Shown here: positions 15,349-19,446 of the stretch, one piece after another
How positions within the stretch are numbered: position 1 is the first letter of the stretch
Layout: each line of letters starts with the position of its first letter
Assembly (NCBI GenBank): GCA_025453925.1
Contig: JALOPK010000026.1
Location: forward strand, 1 to 19,446
Direction: 5' to 3'
DNA length: 19,446 nt
Origin: Candidatus Eiseniibacteriota bacterium
Lineage (GTDB): Bacteria > JAFGKV01
Translations under genes and position numbers: made by a program
The notes under the pieces: generated by a model
Told to the model about the DNA's origin: nothing
The model's input: the letters and a program-made list of their open reading frames with translations, nothing else
Databases searched by the model: none

Positions 15349-15993
15349 TCAGGAGCACCTGGTTATGGCTCCCACCTCTTCGAGAACCTGGATGTACTCC
15401 TCGATGTCGTCGGCGAGCGTCTCACCGGGAGTTCCATCGAGCATGGCGGCCACCGCGGCGATCACCTCGGCCATCGTTCGTGCGCCGTCGAGCAACGACC
15501 ATATCGCGGCCCCGGTCGTGTTCAAGGTGAACGTCTCCCGGGTTTTGCCATCCGACAGAATCCCGCCGGAATCGCCTGCTTCACGCAGTGCCACCCCCGG
15601 ACTGGGCGCGTAGATGCGTTGATCGAATTCCCCACCGGCTGCCCCATCAGGAGCACGCGCGTGCGCCACGATGCCCCGGGATTGCATCTCGGTAAAGAGC
15701 ATGAGCAGATCGGCCATGACTCCAGCCGGCGAAACACCATAGCGTGGGGCGACCAAAGCCGAGATCTCTTCCACGGTCTTGAGACCGTCGGTGAGTTCGA
15801 TGGCGTCTCTCGCCGTGCTGTTCAGCCCCACCCAAAACCGTTCCTTGGCCTGGAGCATGAGCGCCCCATCGTCGAAGGGTTCCAAGAGCCAGCCCCTTTT
15901 CACGCGCAGGACACTGGAGCGGGTCAGGGGGTCTGGCCGGGGTGTCGAACTCGATTCGGGCGGGCTCCCAGTGGATACGGTGGCATCAGGCAT
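15349..15993 (-). CDS. Tandem PqqD-domain protein (two RiPP recognition elements)
   Basis: The protein has 214 residues from the ATG at 15991-15993; the open frame extends to 16365, but the extra part is Arg-rich with no domain. After a Ser/Thr/Pro-rich N-terminus there are two PqqD-like domains, about residues 28-110 and 129-211. Both show the family core: a short beta-hairpin, then LNSTARDAIELTDGLKTVEE in the first and LNTTGAAIWSLLDGARTMAE in the second, then an amphipathic helix (LLMLFTEMQSRGIV; EYIQVLEEVGAI). PqqD folds bind the leader peptide of RiPP precursors and hand it to a modifying enzyme. The YxxP peptides encoded downstream are the obvious ligands. A two-domain, free-standing form with no enzyme attached is uncommon. 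The ribosome site (GAGAG) is weak. It is the first gene of the minus-strand block. Confidence 0.85.
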   Translation of the reverse strand: MPDATVSTGSPPESSSTPRPDPLTRSSVLRVKRGWLLEPFDDGALMLQAKERFWVGLNSTARDAIELTDGLKTVEEISALVAPRYGVSPAGVMADLLMLFTEMQSRGIVAHARAPDGAAGGEFDQRIYAPSPGVALREAGDSGGILSDGKTRETFTLNTTGAAIWSLLDGARTMAEVIAAVAAMLDGTPGETLADDIEEYIQVLEEVGAITRCS

Positions 15994-16351
15994 GGTGGAC
16001 TCTCGGTGAAGGATGACGTGACGGGCGCCTGCCGGAGTGATGCGCCCGGTGGCGCCGCGAGACAGGCACAAACGCCTGCAAGTACGCAAGTATGGGAATC
16101 CCTCCGTTTCGTCAATGGCGCCTCTCGAGGCAACCCCTGGCCTCATTCCGCGGGTATGACGCGTGATGCTGTTGTTGGCGAGCGAAACGCACAATGGTCC
16201 CGCGGGCGCCGAATCATCCGGGATACGGCCCCCGAGCTGGCGGCCGGACCTCCCGTTCCGTAGTTTCCTCCGTCTCAGCCACGTACGACCGCCGTCCGTG
16301 TGTTCCGCGGGGGCCGTTCCGTCCGCGGGCCCGTCATTCGAGGAGTGCCCC
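15994..16351. other. Divergent intergenic region
   Basis: This spacer separates the PqqD gene (minus) from the subtilase gene (plus). It holds a tandem 8-base repeat, GCAAGTAC-GCAAGTAT (16078-16093), overlapping the -10 of a candidate minus-strand promoter. The frames that cross it from both genes look like GC-rich read-through. Confidence 0.5.
16087..16115 (-). promoter_or_regulatory. Candidate promoter of the PqqD-led transcription unit
   Basis: On the minus strand, TTGACG (16115-16110) is 17 bases from TACTTG (16092-16087). The -35 is good (5 of 6) and the -10 is poor; an overlapping CATACT (16094-16089) is a better hexamer but leaves only 15 bases. The tandem 8-base repeat 16078-16093 overlaps this -10 and could be a regulator site. 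Confidence 0.3.
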
Positions 16352-18124
16352 ATGCGCGTAGTCATCCCGGCGTTGCGTCATGTTGTTCTGCTGACCCTGG
16401 CGGGTGTGGCGTACCCGGTCGCGCCGGGGGCCGGCGCCTTCCCGTTCGCCACCGAGGTCGCGCCGTCACCCGTCGCCCTTGCCATGCAATCCGCACTCGT
16501 CGAGCTGTCTGTCGCCTGTCGCGATCAGGGCCCCGGTCGCGCCGCGGAACTGGCGGTTGCGCGGGGGTTCTCCATTTCCGAGGGATGCATCCGTGTCGTG
16601 ATCGAGCGGGATCCATGCGGGGAATGGGGCGACCTGTCGCTTCGCGCCCCCGGCGGTGCGATCACGGGGCGGTATGGCCGCCTCGTGGAAGTGGCGATCC
16701 CTATCGCCGCGCTGGAGGGGCTGTCCCGGATGCCGGGAGTACGCTGGGTCCGTCTGCCCTTCCGTCCCCTTCCCTGCGTCGTGAGCGAAGGAGTTGCGCT
16801 GACGGGCGCGGAGGCATGGCACGGGCGGGGCATCACGGGGGAGGGCGTCGAGGTCGCGATCATCGACGTCGGGTTCCAGGGTCTCGCCGCGGCGATTGCC
16901 TCGGGCGAACTGCCCGCCGACGTGACTACCATGGACTTTACCGGCTACGGTATGGAGTCGCTCAGCAAGCATGGGACGGTGGTGGCGGAGATCGTCCACG
17001 ACATGGCGCCCGGCGCCCATCTCACGCTGCTCAACACGTACAGCGAAGTGCAGCTCGGCCAGGCGAAGGACTACTGCGTCCAGCATGGCATCCGGGTCGT
17101 GAACCACTCCGTCGGGTATGAGAACACCGGTGGCCACGATGGAACGGGCATCGTGTGCGAGGTCGCCGATGATGCGGCGGCCCAGGGCATTCTCTGGTGC
17201 AACGCAGCCGGCAACCATGCCCGGAAGCACTACCGGGGACCGTTCACGGATGCCGACGGAGACAGCCTACATGAGTTCGGGAGCGGTTCCTCGGGGGAGT
17301 TCAACTCCCTGGGGAACCTCAACGCCGGTTCTCCGATCTGGGTGTACATGAGCTGGTACGACTGGCCCACGACCTCGGAGGACTACGACCTCGAGCTGTG
17401 GGGAAATGACGGAACCTGGCGGCTCGTCCGGGCCTCCGCCACGCGCCAGACGGGGACCCAGCCTCCCACGGAAGAGATCATCGGCTACTCCGTACCCTTC
17501 GCAGGGCAGTACGGTGTTGCCGCCCGGAGCTACCGGACCACTGCCAGTCACGGGATCACGTTCCTCAGCGCCTACCAGGAACTGGGATGCCAAACCCCCG
17601 CCGGCAGCATCTTGCAGCCCGCCGACGCCGCGGGATCGTTCGCGGTGGCAGCCATCGACGAGGACCTGTGGACCACCGGACCACAGGATGGTTACAGTTC
17701 GCAGGGGCCGACCTACGATGGTCGCCCGAAGCCCGACATCTCCGGCCCTTCCGGGGTCTCGACCTGGACGGGCGGATCCGGCGCGGCCGTGGACAGCGTC
17801 TATGGCTGGGGACGGCTCGATCTTCCGCTGGAACTCGGCGGCGATCCCGCGGTTGCCGGGGCTGTTGCGCTCATGTCAGTCTCCCCGAATCCCTTCAACG
17901 GACAGATCCACCTCACCTTTGAACTGCGAGCGCCGGCCACGGCGGAATTCGGAATCTATGATGCCGCGGGGCAGCGAGTCGGCTCGGTGAGCGCTGGGTT
18001 CCTGCAGGCCGGGAGGCATGCGGTGTCGTGGGGCGGCACCGACGAGCATGGCGCCCCTCTCGGGCCGGGAACCTACTTCGTCACCCATGGCGGAGTCACC
18101 AGTCGGATCGTCCTCGTCCGCTGA
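16352..18124 (+). CDS. Secreted subtilisin-family (S8) protein lacking the catalytic Ser segment
   Basis: The protein has 590 residues from the ATG at 16352, which has AGGAG six bases upstream and opens a signal peptide (MRVVIPALRHVVLLTLAGVA). A pro-region precedes the peptidase domain, which starts near residue 160 with GEGVEVAIIDVGF (Asp172). SKHGTVVAEIVHDMAPGA gives His207, and NAAGNH gives the oxyanion Asn288. A beta-rich insert follows (about 310-430). The usual GTSxxxPHVAG block with the nucleophile is absent: KPDISGPSGVSTWTGGSG (to residue 477) runs straight into DSVYGWGRLDLP, a motif that normally lies some 50-60 residues after it. So it is either an inactive homologue or an in-frame deletion. 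The C-terminal 80 residues form a FlgD/T9SS-like domain (SVSPNPFNGQIHLTFEL ... GTYFVTHGG). It is divergent from the PqqD gene. Confidence 0.88.
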   Translation: MRVVIPALRHVVLLTLAGVAYPVAPGAGAFPFATEVAPSPVALAMQSALVELSVACRDQGPGRAAELAVARGFSISEGCIRVVIERDPCGEWGDLSLRAPGGAITGRYGRLVEVAIPIAALEGLSRMPGVRWVRLPFRPLPCVVSEGVALTGAEAWHGRGITGEGVEVAIIDVGFQGLAAAIASGELPADVTTMDFTGYGMESLSKHGTVVAEIVHDMAPGAHLTLLNTYSEVQLGQAKDYCVQHGIRVVNHSVGYENTGGHDGTGIVCEVADDAAAQGILWCNAAGNHARKHYRGPFTDADGDSLHEFGSGSSGEFNSLGNLNAGSPIWVYMSWYDWPTTSEDYDLELWGNDGTWRLVRASATRQTGTQPPTEEIIGYSVPFAGQYGVAARSYRTTASHGITFLSAYQELGCQTPAGSILQPADAAGSFAVAAIDEDLWTTGPQDGYSSQGPTYDGRPKPDISGPSGVSTWTGGSGAAVDSVYGWGRLDLPLELGGDPAVAGAVALMSVSPNPFNGQIHLTFELRAPATAEFGIYDAAGQRVGSVSAGFLQAGRHAVSWGGTDEHGAPLGPGTYFVTHGGVTSRIVLVR

Positions 18125-18132
18125 TTCGTTGA

Positions 18133-18169
18133 GAGGACCCGAAGCGGCTGACTCCGGTGGGAGGTCCTC
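18133..18169 (+). terminator. Weak hairpin after the subtilase gene
   Basis: GAGGACC at 18133-18139 and GGTCCTC at 18163-18169 can pair across a 23-base loop, starting 9 bases after the stop. There is no U-run. It may end or stabilise the subtilase transcript. Confidence 0.3.
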
Positions 18170-18279
18170 CGCGGGAACAGACGGCGCGTTCTCCTCGCCG
18201 GGCGCGCCAAGGAGCCCGTTGGCAGGGGAGGACGCGCCCACTCTGAACACCGGGGCTTTCACGCGCAGCGGCATGCGGA

Positions 18280-18308
18280 TTGACCCGCCGCCAGACCCCG
18301 TGTACACT
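18280..18308 (+). promoter_or_regulatory. Sigma70-like promoter of the beta-helix gene
   Basis: TTGACC at 18280-18285 and TACACT at 18303-18308 are exactly 17 bases apart, matching 5 of 6 and 4 of 6 consensus positions. It lies about 75 bases before the ATG at 18383 and after the previous gene's stop. Confidence 0.55.
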
Positions 18309-18382
18309 GGAGTAGTCCTATGGCCCCTCGTGCCCACGGCATTGCGGCCTGGCGCCTATCCGGGAACTTGGAGGGAGCGTTG

Positions 18383-19446
18383 ATGAATCTCGTCACCCTG
18401 CCCGTCTGGCTCGTCCTCACCGGCACATGCCTGGCATCCACGTACTTCGTCTCCCCAACCGGCAATGACGCGTGGCAGGGCACCGCGGCCCAGCCATGGG
18501 CCACCCCGGGGTTCGGCTCCAAGCACATGGCCGGGGGTGACACGCTCATCATCCTGTCGGGCGACTACGTCATGGCGGTCTTCCATGACGATATGCTCAC
18601 TCCGCCGTCCGGAAGCCCCGGCGCCCCGACGGTGGTGATCGGCCAGGGTCCGACTCGGCCGCGGTTCCTGGGAACGGGCTCGCTGTTCTCCTGCATAAAC
18701 ATCGAAGACGGATCCCACATCGTGATCAAGAACCTGGAATGCACCAGCCTCATCGACAGCCCCTACAGCGGGGGCGCCCGCGCCGGCATCAATGCCGGCA
18801 GCGATGTGCATGACCTGGTCTTTGAAGACATCGAGATCCATCGCACGGAGCAGTTGGCGTTCAATCTGGGGGGCGATGCCGAGGACATCTCGATCCGGCG
18901 CTGCTCGATCCATCACAACGGCTACACGGCCCTGGGCGGACCCGGGGCACTCGGCGATGGATGGGTCAACGTGCTGATCGACAGTTGCTATCTGAGCTAC
19001 TCCGGCCACTTCTACGACGGCCAGGATCAGCCTTCTCCGTGGGATCGCCCGGACGGTCTGGGTTTCGAGGCCTCGGAAGGTCCCATCGAGGTGCGGTACA
19101 CCATCGCGGAGCACAATCGCGGCGACGGGCTTGACTCCAAATCGCGCCACACCTCCATTCATCATTGCGTGGTCGCCAACAACTTCGCCGACGGCGTCAA
19201 ACTCTGGGGAGACAGCACGCGGGTTTCGAACACGCTCATCTATGGAACCGGCGACGGCGACAATACGCCGACGCCCTGGTGTCTGCTCGTCATCGGCACC
19301 GACGATGCGGGGGGACTCTTCGAAATCACCAACGTGACCATGTGGGATTCGCCCGCCCGTCATCCCCACTACACGGCCAGCATCCAATACGACGAGGCGA
19401 CCACACCGACGACACTGGTATTGAAGAACGTAATCGTGTCAGGCCT
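18383..19446 (+). CDS. Secreted right-handed beta-helix protein (partial, runs off the window)
   Basis: The frame is open from the ATG at 18383 to the window end: 354 codons with no stop. GGAGGGAG (18370-18377) is a strong ribosome site at normal distance. A signal peptide (MNLVTLPVWLVLTGTCLAS) is followed by YFVSPTGNDAWQGT and GGDTLIILSGDYV, the usual opening of secreted parallel beta-helix (DUF1565/pectate-lyase-like) proteins. The rest repeats short beta-coil turns: IVIKNLECTS, DLVFEDIEIHR, DISIRRCSIHHNGY, VLIDSCYLSY, TSIHHCVVANNFADGVKLWG and FEITNVTMWD. Such proteins bind or cleave polysaccharides, or sit on the surface. No catalytic residues can be assigned and the C-terminus, where a sorting domain like that of the preceding subtilase may occur, is outside the window. 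Confidence 0.85.
   Translation, partial: MNLVTLPVWLVLTGTCLASTYFVSPTGNDAWQGTAAQPWATPGFGSKHMAGGDTLIILSGDYVMAVFHDDMLTPPSGSPGAPTVVIGQGPTRPRFLGTGSLFSCINIEDGSHIVIKNLECTSLIDSPYSGGARAGINAGSDVHDLVFEDIEIHRTEQLAFNLGGDAEDISIRRCSIHHNGYTALGGPGALGDGWVNVLIDSCYLSYSGHFYDGQDQPSPWDRPDGLGFEASEGPIEVRYTIAEHNRGDGLDSKSRHTSIHHCVVANNFADGVKLWGDSTRVSNTLIYGTGDGDNTPTPWCLLVIGTDDAGGLFEITNVTMWDSPARHPHYTASIQYDEATTPTTLVLKNVIVSG

Noticed and set aside
18315-18321. GTCCTAT near the beta-helix promoter, resembling half of the left palindromes
   Set aside because: Only seven bases match, and another GTCCTAT occurs inside a coding region near 6712. That number is expected by chance in a window this long.
1-19446. CRISPR array, rRNA, tRNA, IS element or transposase
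   Set aside because: No regularly spaced direct repeats, no conserved RNA core and no transposase or integrase motif were found on either strand.

Overview
This is a GC-rich bacterial window with three layers: envelope polysaccharide genes, a compact RiPP-like (ribosomally made, modified peptide) cluster, and two secreted proteins at the right edge. The subtilase ends in an SPNPF...YFV-type FlgD/T9SS-like C-terminal domain. That domain, the Big-2 lipoprotein and the high GC suggest an uncultivated FCB-type lineage such as Candidatus Eisenbacteria or Gemmatimonadota-like bacteria. This is inference from protein style; there is no rRNA or marker gene here.

Left part, plus strand. Bases 61-100 hold two overlapping perfect 20-bp palindromes, and 138-740 (minus) holds what looks like the C-terminal remnant of an uncharacterised protein. 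Then come a membrane-bound nucleotide-sugar 4,6-dehydratase of the CapD/WbpM/PglF type (1265-3133), a Big-2 domain lipoprotein (3288-4028), a DegT/DnrJ/EryC1-type sugar aminotransferase (4574-5782) and a small membrane-anchored coiled-coil protein (6272-6799). Dehydratase plus aminotransferase is the standard pair for making a UDP-4-amino-4,6-dideoxy sugar. The spacers between these genes are long and contain REP-like and other hairpin repeats.

Centre, minus strand (15993 down to 7580). Eight genes point the same way: a tandem PqqD-domain protein, a GT4 glycosyltransferase, two paralogous Cys-rich precursor-like peptides with a YxxP leader motif, an HPr-kinase-like P-loop protein, an OmpA-family outer membrane protein, a small SLBB-domain protein and a Wzc-like tyrosine kinase/co-polymerase. 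The first five look like a RiPP-type system. It has leader-recognition domains (PqqD), two substrates with five CxxG units each, and possible tailoring enzymes (kinase-like and glycosyltransferase), and a rho-independent terminator separates the peptides from the kinase. The last three look like a reduced polysaccharide export machine. No radical SAM enzyme, lasso cyclase, lanthipeptide synthetase, peptidase or peptide transporter is visible in the window.

Right part, plus strand. A secreted subtilisin-family protein (16352-18124) has the Asp, His and Asn of the active site but lacks the segment with the catalytic Ser. A right-handed beta-helix protein (18383 onward) runs off the window and is preceded by a good sigma70-like promoter.

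The most interesting signal is the PqqD-PqqD / GT4 / twin CxxG-peptide / HprK-like kinase cluster lying next to the polysaccharide export genes.
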